Of a stretch of 64,000 nucleotides of DNA, positions 23,752 to 31,914 are shown piece after piece. Within the stretch, counting starts at the first letter, position 1, and every line of letters starts with the position of its first letter. Position numbers and translations under genes: made by a program. Under the pieces are notes generated by a model. It did no database searches and was not told where the DNA came from. It was given only the letters and a program-made list of their open reading frames with translations. The stretch lies in the NCBI GenBank assembly GCA_052266715.1, contig JBQPRB010000004.1, one strand, 5' to 3'. The stretch comes from Jeotgalibaca sp052266715 (lineage in GTDB: Bacteria > Bacillota > Bacilli > Lactobacillales > Aerococcaceae).

Positions 23752-26325
23752 TTACTTTTCAGTCTCGTCTTGCTCCGGCGTTTCTTTTTTTACATCCATT
23801 GCTGCTTTTTGAGCACGTAATTTTTCCATTTGTTGCGCCATCATCATTTGACGCATTTGCATGGCCGCCATTTGTGCACGTTTGATTTGTTCCGTTTTTT
23901 CACTCGCTCCCGCTTCACTTTCACGAACAGCGCGAATGTCAGAACTTGCTCCTACTGATTCACGTTTCAGATTTTGACGGATTTCTGATTTCATCACAAT
24001 ACGTGTTACATCATAATCAATAGACGCAATCATCTCTTGGAATCGATTGTAACCTTCCGTTTGATATTCAGTCAGTGGATTGTTTTGAGCGTATGAACGT
24101 AGTCCAATTCCTTGACGCAGTTCATCCATGTTACTGATATGCTCTGTCCACTTTTGATCCACAACACGTAAAATGACAACTTTTTGGAATTCCAGCAATT
24201 GGTCTGCACTTAGTTGTTTTTCTTTCGCTTCGTAAACATTTTTTGCTCGGTTGGTCAAATCTTCTTTAATTTCAACAGCAGATTTACCTTTCAACTCTTC
24301 TTCAGTGATTGAATCAGGATGAACCAATACACTACCAGCGAAGTCATGGATTGCTTTAAGATTCCATGTTTCTTTATCGCCTTGTGTATGTGTTTCAACC
24401 ATGCGATTAATGGTACGTTCAATCATATTGACTGTTACGGTACGCAAATCTTTTGTTTCCGTGATAATATCCAGACGTTGGCCATAGATAATTTCACGTT
24501 GCTCTCGCATAACCTCATCATATTCCAAAACATTTTTACGTGTGTCGTAGTTATTGCCCTCTACACGTTTTTGAGCTGATTCAACTTGACGCGAAAGCAT
24601 TTTACTTTGAATCGCCATATCATCGCCTTCACCATCCATGTTCAAGCGACTCCAGACTTGTTGAATCCGGTCAGAACCAAAACGTTTCATCAAATCATCT
24701 TCTAATGAAAGATAGAATTGTGATTCACCCGGATCCCCTTGACGACCAGATCGTCCCCGTAATTGGTTATCGATACGACGGGATTCATGACGTTCGGTAC
24801 CAATAACTGCTAAACCGCCCACTTCTCTCACGCCAGGTCCTAATTTAATATCTGTACCACGCCCAGCCATGTTAGTAGCAATCGTAACTGCACCACGTTG
24901 GCCTGCATTGATGACGATTTCCGCTTCTTTGAAGTGATTTTTCGCATTCAAGACTTCATGCGGAACACCTTCTTCTTTCAATAGACGGGAAAGCAATTCA
25001 GACGTTTCGATTGCAACGGTACCAACCAAGACCGGTTGTCCTTTTTCGTGACGATTTTTAATGTCTTGTGCGACTGCTTTGTATTTGCTCTTCAGGTTTG
25101 GATAGAGTAAATCAGCATAGTCTTGACGGATAATCGGTTTGTTAGTAGGGATTTGAATAACTTCCATATTGTAAATCTCACGGAATTCTTCTTCCTCTGT
25201 TTTTGCCGTACCTGTCATACCAGATAGTTTTGAATACATCCGGAAGTAGTTTTGGAACGTAATAGTTGCCATTGTTCGGGATTCATTTTGAATTTCTACG
25301 TTTTCTTTGGCTTCGATCGCTTGATGAAGTCCATCTGAATAACGACGACCTTCCATAATACGGCCTGTAAATTGGTCGACGATTTGAACTTTGCCTTCAT
25401 TAACCACATAATCCACATCGCGAATCATGATAAAGTTTGCCCGCAAAGCTTGATCCAAATGATGGACCAGTTTTGTATTGTCAACATCGTATAGGTTATC
25501 AACGTGGAATGTTTTTTCTGATTTTTCAATTCCTGTGTCAGTCAAGGCGATCGATTTAGAAGTTAGGTCAATTGTGTAGTCTTCTTCTTCTTTCAAGCCT
25601 TTAACAAAGAAATCTGTCCGGTTGTAAAGGGCTGTTGATTTTTCAGCTTGTCCGGAAATAATCAAAGGTGTACGCGCCTCGTCGATTAAGATTGAATCGA
25701 CCTCATCCACTACTGCAAAATTTAACGGACGTTGAACCATTTGATTGCGATAAACGACCATGTTATCACGCAAGTAGTCAAAGCCTAGTTCGTTGTTGGT
25801 ACTATATGTAATATCAGCATTATAAGCTTCACGCTTTTCTTCAGAAGATTTCCCTGCGACGTTTAACCCTACAGTAAGACCAAGGAAACGGTATAACTCA
25901 CCCATTTCAACCGCGTCACGACTGGCTAAGTATTCATTGACTGTGACAACATGTACACCATCACCTGAAATTGCATTCAAATAGACCGGCATCGTCGCCG
26001 TCAAGGTCTTACCTTCACCAGTTTTCATTTCTGCAATATTACCTTTATGCAAGGTAATACCACCCATCAACTGCACTTTATATGGATATAGTCCCAGAAC
26101 ACGTTTTGCCGCTTCTCTTACTACTGCAAAAGCTTCAGCGAGTAATTGATCTAATGTTTCTCCTTTTTGGTAACGTTCCTGAAATTCAGTTGTTTTTGCT
26201 TTTAATTCCTCGTCACTCAAAGCAGCCATTGTATCAGCTAAGGCAATGATTTTGTCTGCTTGTTTTTCTAAACTTTTAATTTCTGCTTTATCGTTTTCGA
26301 ATAATCGTTTCAAAAAGTTGGCCAT
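23752..26325 (-). CDS. secA: Preprotein translocase ATPase SecA
   Basis: SecA drives proteins through SecYEG. The 857-residue chain shows the DEAD-type motifs MKTGEGKT (about residue 100) and VDEVDSILIDEA, the preprotein cross-linking region, and helicase motif AGRGTDIKLGPGV. The C-terminus is unusual: after about residue 790 it is a Met/Gln-rich stretch (MAAMQMRQMMMAQQMEK) and an acidic tail. The CxCxSGKKxxxC zinc motif found in Bacillus SecA is missing. Order comFA-comFC-hpf-secA-prfB is conserved in Firmicutes; here an insertion sequence sits between hpf and secA. Confidence 0.97.
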   Translation of the reverse strand: MANFLKRLFENDKAEIKSLEKQADKIIALADTMAALSDEELKAKTTEFQERYQKGETLDQLLAEAFAVVREAAKRVLGLYPYKVQLMGGITLHKGNIAEMKTGEGKTLTATMPVYLNAISGDGVHVVTVNEYLASRDAVEMGELYRFLGLTVGLNVAGKSSEEKREAYNADITYSTNNELGFDYLRDNMVVYRNQMVQRPLNFAVVDEVDSILIDEARTPLIISGQAEKSTALYNRTDFFVKGLKEEEDYTIDLTSKSIALTDTGIEKSEKTFHVDNLYDVDNTKLVHHLDQALRANFIMIRDVDYVVNEGKVQIVDQFTGRIMEGRRYSDGLHQAIEAKENVEIQNESRTMATITFQNYFRMYSKLSGMTGTAKTEEEEFREIYNMEVIQIPTNKPIIRQDYADLLYPNLKSKYKAVAQDIKNRHEKGQPVLVGTVAIETSELLSRLLKEEGVPHEVLNAKNHFKEAEIVINAGQRGAVTIATNMAGRGTDIKLGPGVREVGGLAVIGTERHESRRIDNQLRGRSGRQGDPGESQFYLSLEDDLMKRFGSDRIQQVWSRLNMDGEGDDMAIQSKMLSRQVESAQKRVEGNNYDTRKNVLEYDEVMREQREIIYGQRLDIITETKDLRTVTVNMIERTINRMVETHTQGDKETWNLKAIHDFAGSVLVHPDSITEEELKGKSAVEIKEDLTNRAKNVYEAKEKQLSADQLLEFQKVVILRVVDQKWTEHISNMDELRQGIGLRSYAQNNPLTEYQTEGYNRFQEMIASIDYDVTRIVMKSEIRQNLKRESVGASSDIRAVRESEAGASEKTEQIKRAQMAAMQMRQMMMAQQMEKLRAQKAAMDVKKETPEQDETEK

Positions 26326-26470
26326 CCTAAATCTCCTCTAATTCTGAATTCTATGTTTAGTAGTACTTGTCTGATACAAATCCCTATCAGGAATGCTTGC
26401 ACTTCACGCATCTTACTCATTTTAGCATTAATAACAGGGTTTTTGTACTCTTTTATACTAATTCATAGCC

Positions 26471-26502
26471 AAAAAAGGCTAGGACGGTTAGTCCTAGCCT
26501 TT
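26471..26502 (-). terminator. Original terminator of hpf, now displaced by the insertion sequence
   Basis: The stem AAAGGCTAGGAC / GTCCTAGCCTTT is followed by six T on the minus strand. Without the insertion sequence it would lie 20 nt after the hpf stop. It also separates hpf readthrough from secA. Confidence 0.88.
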
Positions 26503-26510
26503 AGAAATGT

Positions 26511-26537
26511 GGTTCTAGAATATTAAGTGTTGATGGC
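26511..26537 (+). repeat. Left terminal inverted repeat of the ISL3 element
   Basis: This end pairs with 28002-28028. Nineteen of 27 positions agree, with the inner block AAGTGTTGAT identical. Confidence 0.85.
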
Positions 26538-26627
26538 CCATGGCCCTTTTGTGAAAATACAAAGAGACAAATGAATTTTTCCGTTAAAATGAAGGTATCG
26601 AGTCTTTATTTTAGGGAGGAAATTCAT

Positions 26628-27932
26628 TTGTCTCATAAACATTCTATATTAAATCTGCTGGGAATAAAAGATAAAAATATTAAAGTGACGGATAAGGATT
26701 GGCTGAAGGAAGAAGTTAGAAATGGCCTGCATTGCAAAATCATCTCCGCCAAGCTGACCTTTACACCAGAGGCTTGTAAGTGCTGTGGCTGCGTAAATGA
26801 GGGATCGATAGTCAAAAATGGGACAAAACTGACTCATCCTTTACTCCTCGATATGGCGGGATGTCCCGCTTACTTGGAACTGAAGAAACAACGATTCTTA
26901 TGCCGGGAATGTGGTCAAACGTTTATTGCGGAAACGACTATCGTTAAAAAACGTTGCCATATCACGAATGATGTGAAGCGTTCTATCGCCGTCCAAGGGA
27001 CGAGGAACATATCTGAAAAGGATATTGCGCTTGAACACCGTGTTTCCAATAACACCGTCAAAAGGGTTTTTGGAGATTTTTATGATACATTCCGCCAAGT
27101 CTATACCCATCTTCCTGAGAACATGGCGATTGATGAATTTAAGAGCGTAAAAAGCGCCGAGGGGGCAATGAGCCTGATTATTTGTGATTCTGACAACAAG
27201 AAAATTTTTGATATTCTGGAGGATCGTCGAAACAAATCAATCATTGATTACTTTATGCGTTTTCCACAAGAACAACGAGCGAAGGTCAAGACGGTCGTAG
27301 TGGACCTTTACGGTCCTTATCAAAAACTGTTTCAGGACCTCTTTCCTCAGGCAGCGTTGATCATTGATCGTTTTCACATTGTCACACAGGTGAACCGGGC
27401 TCTCAATATGGCACGTGTCAGTTTTATGAATACCCTGAAGAAATCAAAAGACTTAAAGGCTAATCGAGATTACAGGAAGCTGAAGAAATACTGGAAATTA
27501 ATCCTGAAAAAGGAAGAGACATTGAATAGCACCGAATACCGTTATCACCGGCTTTTTAAGGGGCTCATGACGGAGAGGGGAATTATTGACTATCTCCTCT
27601 CTTTGGACGAGGGATTGCGCCTTAATTATAACGCCTACCAAACCATCATCTTCACGGTTAATCACCGGAAACCAAAGCTGTTCAGCTCTTTCATTCATGA
27701 AAAACAACAGGGGCTGACGGTCAAAATGGACCGGGCTTTGAAGACATTCCGCCAATCCGAAAAAGCAATTATCAATGCACTGAACTATGATTACTCGAAC
27801 GGCTTAGTGGAAGGAATCAATAACAAAATCAAGGTTATTAAGCGGACAGCCTATGGCTATCGTAACTTTTCTAGTTTCCGTAACCGCATCTTTATTGAAT
27901 ATAAATTGCTAGAAATAAAAACAGCAGCTTAG
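26628..27932 (+). CDS. ISL3-family transposase
   Basis: The transposase has an N-terminal zinc-finger region (CKCCGC ... CRECGQ), a helix-turn-helix (SEKDIALEHRVSNNTVKRVF) and a DDE catalytic core. Core residues are D in MAIDEFK, D in VVVDLYGPY/LIIDRFH and E in NGLVEGINNKIK. A TTG at 26628 is the likely start because AGGGAGGA lies seven bases before it, giving about 434 residues. An upstream ATG at 26571 is in frame but lacks a ribosome binding site and lies at the subterminal repeat. No stop or shift interrupts it, so the element may still be mobile. The gene runs opposite to hpf. Confidence 0.94.
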   Translation: MSHKHSILNLLGIKDKNIKVTDKDWLKEEVRNGLHCKIISAKLTFTPEACKCCGCVNEGSIVKNGTKLTHPLLLDMAGCPAYLELKKQRFLCRECGQTFIAETTIVKKRCHITNDVKRSIAVQGTRNISEKDIALEHRVSNNTVKRVFGDFYDTFRQVYTHLPENMAIDEFKSVKSAEGAMSLIICDSDNKKIFDILEDRRNKSIIDYFMRFPQEQRAKVKTVVVDLYGPYQKLFQDLFPQAALIIDRFHIVTQVNRALNMARVSFMNTLKKSKDLKANRDYRKLKKYWKLILKKEETLNSTEYRYHRLFKGLMTERGIIDYLLSLDEGLRLNYNAYQTIIFTVNHRKPKLFSSFIHEKQQGLTVKMDRALKTFRQSEKAIINALNYDYSNGLVEGINNKIKVIKRTAYGYRNFSSFRNRIFIEYKLLEIKTAA

Positions 27933-28001
27933 GAACCGTTCGGTTCCCAGCTACTGCTTCATAGATTGTGAATTTTAACCTTCATTCAATCGGAAAAATA
28001 C

Positions 28002-28028
28002 ACTATCAACACTTCTTGACAAAGAGCC
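28002..28028 (-). repeat. Right terminal inverted repeat of the ISL3 element
   Basis: This is the partner of 26511-26537. It ends at AGAGCC, directly followed by the target duplication AGAAATGT (28029-28036). Confidence 0.85.
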
Positions 28029-28048
28029 AGAAATGTTTTATTAAGGGA

Positions 28049-28603
28049 TTAAGCATTGTCTGTTTCGATTAATCCGAACTTACCATCTTTACGACGGTAG
28101 ACAATACTTGTTCCGTTCGTTTCAGAATCTTCGAAAATGAAGAAATTATGTCCTAACATGTTCATTTGTAGAACTGCTTCTTCACTGTCCATTGGTTTCA
28201 GTGAAATGCGTTTTGTTCTAACAATTTCTAATTGACCATTATTTTCATCAAGGTCTTCTTCAATCGCAGAAGGTACTGACGCTGGCGTAAATCCTTTTTC
28301 GCGTGATTTACGATTAATTTTAGTCTTATATTTACGAACTTGGCGTTCTAGTTTATCGACTACCAAGTCGATGCTTCCATATAAATCGATTGAAGTTTCT
28401 TCAGCACGCAATACTAAGTATGGTAGAGGAATCGTTACTTCTACTTTCGCAGTTTTATCAGTGTAAACTTTCAAGTTTACGTGTGCCGTTGCTTCCGGCA
28501 CATTATCAAAAAACTTCTCCAGTTTGCTGAGTTTTTTCTCTGCATACTCACGAATTGCTGGTGTAACCTCGATATTTTCTCCTCGGACATTGTATCTAAA
28601 CAT
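28049..28603 (-). CDS. hpf: Ribosome hibernation-promoting factor, long form
   Basis: Long HPF pairs 70S ribosomes into inactive 100S dimers in stationary phase. The 184-residue form starts at MFRYNVRG (28603, ribosome binding site AAAGGAGAG); an upstream frame to 28633 has no good site. The N-terminal domain (1-100) is the S30AE fold that blocks the ribosome. The C-terminal domain (about 125-184, VRTKRISLKPMDSEEAVLQMNMLGHNFFIF) mediates dimerisation. Its promoter contains a cre-like sequence, and its terminator has been pushed 1.5 kb away by the insertion sequence. Confidence 0.95.
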   Translation of the reverse strand: MFRYNVRGENIEVTPAIREYAEKKLSKLEKFFDNVPEATAHVNLKVYTDKTAKVEVTIPLPYLVLRAEETSIDLYGSIDLVVDKLERQVRKYKTKINRKSREKGFTPASVPSAIEEDLDENNGQLEIVRTKRISLKPMDSEEAVLQMNMLGHNFFIFEDSETNGTSIVYRRKDGKFGLIETDNA

Positions 28604-28677
28604 AGTGCTCTCTCCTTTCGTCTGATTCATCATCAGAAAAGACTCCTATGGACCACTCATAGGGATTCTTTAATACC

Positions 28678-28706
28678 ATTATAATGTAAGCGTTAAAATT
28701 TTACAA
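28678..28706 (-). promoter_or_regulatory. hpf promoter with cre-like sequence in the spacer
   Basis: The minus strand reads -35 TTGTAA (28701-28706), 17-bp spacer, -10 TATAAT (28678-28683). The plus strand of the spacer, TGTAAGCGTTAAAA (28685-28698), matches the cre pattern TGWAANCGNTNWCA except for one base. CcpA binding there would block RNA polymerase. Confidence 0.6.
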
Positions 28707-28720
28707 TCGATTCCATTTAA

Positions 28721-29407
28721 TTATCTTCCTATGGAAAATGAAGAAATCGCAGTGAATCCCGCTTCCCATAATAATTCTTTTGCATGTATTAATGTACGTC
28801 CTGTCGTATAAATATCGTCGAACAATAACAAAGACTTGGAATGATCTACTGATAACTCATTAAGTTGGAATGGTTGACCCGTCTGCATTCGTTCCATACG
28901 GTTCTTTTCGGACTGTTTTTTGTCCCGGGACACATTCGAAATTAAATTTACATAGGGAATTCCTGCATACTTTAACAATTCTTCACACTGATTAAATCCC
29001 CGATTATCCATACTCGCTTTCGAACTAGGCATTGGGACGACAACAGCGTCTTTGTGTTTCCGATAAAATCCCTGCAACGGGTCCGCCATTATTCTCGCAT
29101 AGCGTGTATCACCTTGGAACTTATAAACTTGCATCCAATTTTTTAAGACATCATCATAGCGAAAAAAGGCTTCATGGGTGACCAAACCATCAACTACCTT
29201 TTCTTTCCATTTGATACAATCTCTACAATCCGACATGTCGTCTTGAAGGCGAGAACACCCTGGACATGCCTGATTCCGGTGAATTTCTTGAAATAATTGT
29301 GTGCAGCGTTCACATATACAGGACTCTTTATAAGGTTTAAAGGAAACGATTTTAGCTAAAGTCAGCGAATCCTGAATCCCGCGATTACAAATCAGGCAAC
29401 GTCCCAT
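28721..29407 (-). CDS. comFC: ComF-family phosphoribosyltransferase-like competence protein
   Basis: ComFC helps natural transformation with ComFA. The 228-residue protein has N-terminal zinc-finger cysteine pairs (CLIC, CICERC, CPGC, CRDC) and a phosphoribosyltransferase-like core ending with the PRPP loop LLLFDDIYTTGRTL. It overlaps the comFA end by 23 bp, so both are one operon. It does not by itself prove competence, but the pair is intact. The ribosome binding site GGGAGAAGGGG lies inside comFA. Confidence 0.92.
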   Translation of the reverse strand: MGRCLICNRGIQDSLTLAKIVSFKPYKESCICERCTQLFQEIHRNQACPGCSRLQDDMSDCRDCIKWKEKVVDGLVTHEAFFRYDDVLKNWMQVYKFQGDTRYARIMADPLQGFYRKHKDAVVVPMPSSKASMDNRGFNQCEELLKYAGIPYVNLISNVSRDKKQSEKNRMERMQTGQPFQLNELSVDHSKSLLLFDDIYTTGRTLIHAKELLWEAGFTAISSFSIGR

Positions 29408-30746
29408 GTAATAACCCCTTCTCCCTAGCTTGTTGGTTCATCGTTTTAATCTGGGAGACCGCATGCTTTATGGCCTTCGTCTTTCCGTAATGGCCAAACC
29501 ACACCATCCCTGTCGGGAAGTCTCTATGTCGTCCCGCCCGACCGGCAATCTGGACCAGCGAGGCTTCGGTAAAAACCCTGTCTTCCGCTCCGATTACCAG
29601 CACATCAATATCGCGAAAAGTAACCCCCCTTTCAAGAATTGTGGTGGTAAGGAGGAGGGTATATTTTTCTTCACGCATTTCCTTAACTTTTTTAACGCGT
29701 TCCGGGTCTTCAGCTGATACAGAGGTAAACGTCATTTCCGGATATAAATCATGCAGCCATTTTTCTAATTCCAGCATTAAACCAATATGGGGCAGGAACA
29801 ATAAAAAGCGACGTTTTTGATGAACAGCTTTGTCGATTAATTTTATTAATGGTGAACGCCTTTGACGCTTGCGAATAGCTTTGCGCCAGTCACCCAGCCA
29901 CTTCGTTGTCACTTCAGGCAAGGGATAACCATGGTAACGAGCGGGAAGAACTGTAGCAGGAAGTTCTCCTTTTTTTACTTGCAGTTGCATCATACGAGGC
30001 GGAGTAGCCGTCAAATAAAGCAATGCACTGTTATGCTTTCGTGCTTTTTCAGCCCCAAAATGAAGAGCCAGATTATTATGGTAGGGAAATGAATCTACTT
30101 CGTCGATGATCAATAAATCAAATGCTTCTTTGAAGCGTAAAAGTTGATGCGTCGTCGCAATGGTCAGAGGGGTATAATGATAAACTTCCTCCATGCCTCC
30201 ATAAAGTAAAGCGATTGGGATATCCCGAAAAGCCGCCTGTAACCTCGGAGCCAACTCCAGACAAACATCGATTCGAGGAGACGCAATGCAAACCCGGCCT
30301 TGTGCCAACAAACAACGGGCTATTCCCTGGAAAATCATTTCCGTTTTCCCCGATCCTGCCACTGCCCAAATTAAGCGTATTTCTTTTTGATACCAAGTTT
30401 TGACAATGGCTTCAGAGGCACGTTGTTGTTCAGGAGATAGCACTCCTTCCCAGACCAATGGCGTCTCACTTAATTTATTAAATGCATTTGTTTCCGGTAA
30501 AGAATACAAGTGCGTACATTTTTTAAGCTTTCCCATATTGAGGCATACCGAACAATAGAAGCAGTCTGTTCCACACGTACAAGGTCCCATAATGAACATA
30601 GCTTCATCATGGGTTCCACAGCGTTGGCATTGCCAAGCATTATTAATTCTTAAAAAAGCCGGGCGTATCAATGCAGTCCCGGGTATGTCGCTTTCGCTTG
30701 GCCATTCTTTCATACTAATTTCCCGTCCGAATAATAATTGATCCAT
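29385..30746 (-). CDS. comFA: ComFA helicase-like competence ATPase
   Basis: ComFA is a DEAD-type ATPase at the membrane that helps pull single-stranded DNA into the cell. The protein has a four-cysteine zinc module (C-x2-C ... C-x2-C within the first 75 residues), Walker A AVAGSGKTE and the DEVD box in LLIIDEVDSFP. SAT-like LYLTATPP and a C-terminal helicase domain with QIAGRAGRH follow. The ATG at 30746 is preferred since AGAGGAG lies eight bases before it, giving 453 residues. No ComX/cin-box octamer was seen just upstream. Confidence 0.93.
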   Translation of the reverse strand: MDQLLFGREISMKEWPSESDIPGTALIRPAFLRINNAWQCQRCGTHDEAMFIMGPCTCGTDCFYCSVCLNMGKLKKCTHLYSLPETNAFNKLSETPLVWEGVLSPEQQRASEAIVKTWYQKEIRLIWAVAGSGKTEMIFQGIARCLLAQGRVCIASPRIDVCLELAPRLQAAFRDIPIALLYGGMEEVYHYTPLTIATTHQLLRFKEAFDLLIIDEVDSFPYHNNLALHFGAEKARKHNSALLYLTATPPRMMQLQVKKGELPATVLPARYHGYPLPEVTTKWLGDWRKAIRKRQRRSPLIKLIDKAVHQKRRFLLFLPHIGLMLELEKWLHDLYPEMTFTSVSAEDPERVKKVKEMREEKYTLLLTTTILERGVTFRDIDVLVIGAEDRVFTEASLVQIAGRAGRHRDFPTGMVWFGHYGKTKAIKHAVSQIKTMNQQAREKGLLHGTLPDL

Positions 30747-30860
30747 CCACTCAACTCCTCTCACATATATATATGCAAAAAAAGGCGAAAAGTTTTATTT
30801 TGGTCAATTTTTTTAAATTTAAAAAAGAGAATGAGCCTTTTGGCCCACCCTCTTTCCTAT

Positions 30861-31035
30861 GGCTCTATCATTTATTGTGTTGGTAGTCATCATCTCGAAA
30901 TCCCGTAGGACGGAGTGGTTGCTTGTGGACGTGTCAAGGATGCAACGCGAAACTAGGGACCGTTGGCGCTTCAGCGTCTACGAGCCCTTTGAGGCTTGCA
31001 AGCCGAAGGGCATTTCCTTAACAACACCAAATACC
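30861..31035 (+). repeat. Palindromic repeat family B, copy 2
   Basis: This 175-bp element downstream of degV matches the reversed 1393-1770 region. Shared blocks include TGTTGGTAG, GAAATCCCG.AGGACGG, GGTTGCTTGTGG, GTGTCAAGGATGCAA, GCGAAA, CCCTTTGAGGC.TGCAAGCC and GAAGGGCATTTCCTT. Here no hairpin repeat A is inserted. The ends are imperfect inverted repeats. Function unknown. Confidence 0.7.
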
Positions 31036-31046
31036 AAAATTTTTTC

Positions 31047-31901
31047 CTATCTAGTCGTATCTTCTGTCCAAGTTATCCCTAAGGCACCTTCGCCTAAATG
31101 CGTTCCAATCACAGGACCAAAATAGCTGATTTCACAATGAATATCTGGGTATTTAGCCTTGACTTCTCTTACAAGAGCCTCTGCACTTTCCAATCGATTG
31201 GCATGAATAACAGTCACAATCAACGGGTATTCAACGCTCTCAACATCGCTGGCCAATAAATCCAGTATCAATTGTAACGCTTTTTTCTTAGTCCGGATTT
31301 TTTCAAATACCGTAATTTTTTTATCATTGAAATGTAAAATTGGTTTGATTTTCAGCATTGAACCGACTAAAGCGGCGCCTCCAGAAAGACGTCCCCCTTT
31401 TTGAAGGTTAATTAAATCATCCACCATAAAATATGCTTTCGTACGTGCTTTCAGTCTCTTCACACGTGCCACAATTTCTTCCGCATCCATACCTTTTTTA
31501 GCAAGCCGTGCTGCTTCCAATACTAGTCTCGCTTGTGGGTAACAACTGATTTCTGAATCCACTGTATAAAGGGGGCACGAAGGAAATTCATCTCTTAAAG
31601 TACTCACACTTTGATAGGTCCCACTGATTCCTGATGAAAGATGAATAGAAATAATTGCATCATATTCAGAAGCCAAACGCTTAAACAGTTCATAAGTTTC
31701 ACCAATAGCTGGTTGTGAACTAGAAGGAAATGTCGTTGTATTTTGGACTTTTTCATAAAATTCTGTTGCAGATAGATCTATATCTTCACGATATGATTTC
31801 CCATCTATAGTAACCAATAAAGGGAGCATGAATATATCTTGTTCGTCCAAAAGACTTTTCGGTATATATGCTGTACTGTCTGTAACAATTGCCGTTTTCA
31901 T
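31047..31901 (-). CDS. DegV family fatty-acid-binding protein
   Basis: DegV/FakB proteins bind a fatty acid and present it to a FakA-type kinase. The 284-residue protein has the conserved start MKTAIVTDSTAYIP, the SSGISGTYQS loop that contacts the carboxylate, and LINLQKGGRLSGGAALVGSMLKIKPIL. Start 31901 is chosen because AAGGAAC precedes it; the longer frame runs into murE. It follows murE by 13 bp and is probably co-transcribed. A second DegV protein is encoded at 59.5 kb. Which lipid it binds is not known. Confidence 0.9.
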   Translation of the reverse strand: MKTAIVTDSTAYIPKSLLDEQDIFMLPLLVTIDGKSYREDIDLSATEFYEKVQNTTTFPSSSQPAIGETYELFKRLASEYDAIISIHLSSGISGTYQSVSTLRDEFPSCPLYTVDSEISCYPQARLVLEAARLAKKGMDAEEIVARVKRLKARTKAYFMVDDLINLQKGGRLSGGAALVGSMLKIKPILHFNDKKITVFEKIRTKKKALQLILDLLASDVESVEYPLIVTVIHANRLESAEALVREVKAKYPDIHCEISYFGPVIGTHLGEGALGITWTEDTTR

Positions 31902-31914
31902 AAACTGTTCCTTC

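Larger units (their letters stand above)
26511..28028 (+). mobile_element. Intact ISL3-family insertion sequence, 1518 bp
   Basis: The element begins GGTTCTAGAATATTAAGTG and its other end, read inward, begins GGCTCTTTGTCAAGAAGTG. Terminal inverted repeats of about 27 bp match at roughly 70 percent and share AAGTGTTGAT. It is flanked by the perfect 8-bp target duplication AGAAATGT (26503-26510 and 28029-28036), the size expected for ISL3. A second pair of inverted repeats lies inside the ends (26575-26595 and 27979-27999, sharing ATTTTTCCG and AATGAAGG). One uninterrupted transposase gene fills it. Confidence 0.93.

Noticed and set aside
30765..30860. cin-box (ComX promoter) before comFA
   Set aside because: No TACGAATA-like octamer is present just upstream, although a TTGACC is; the promoter type stays undetermined.
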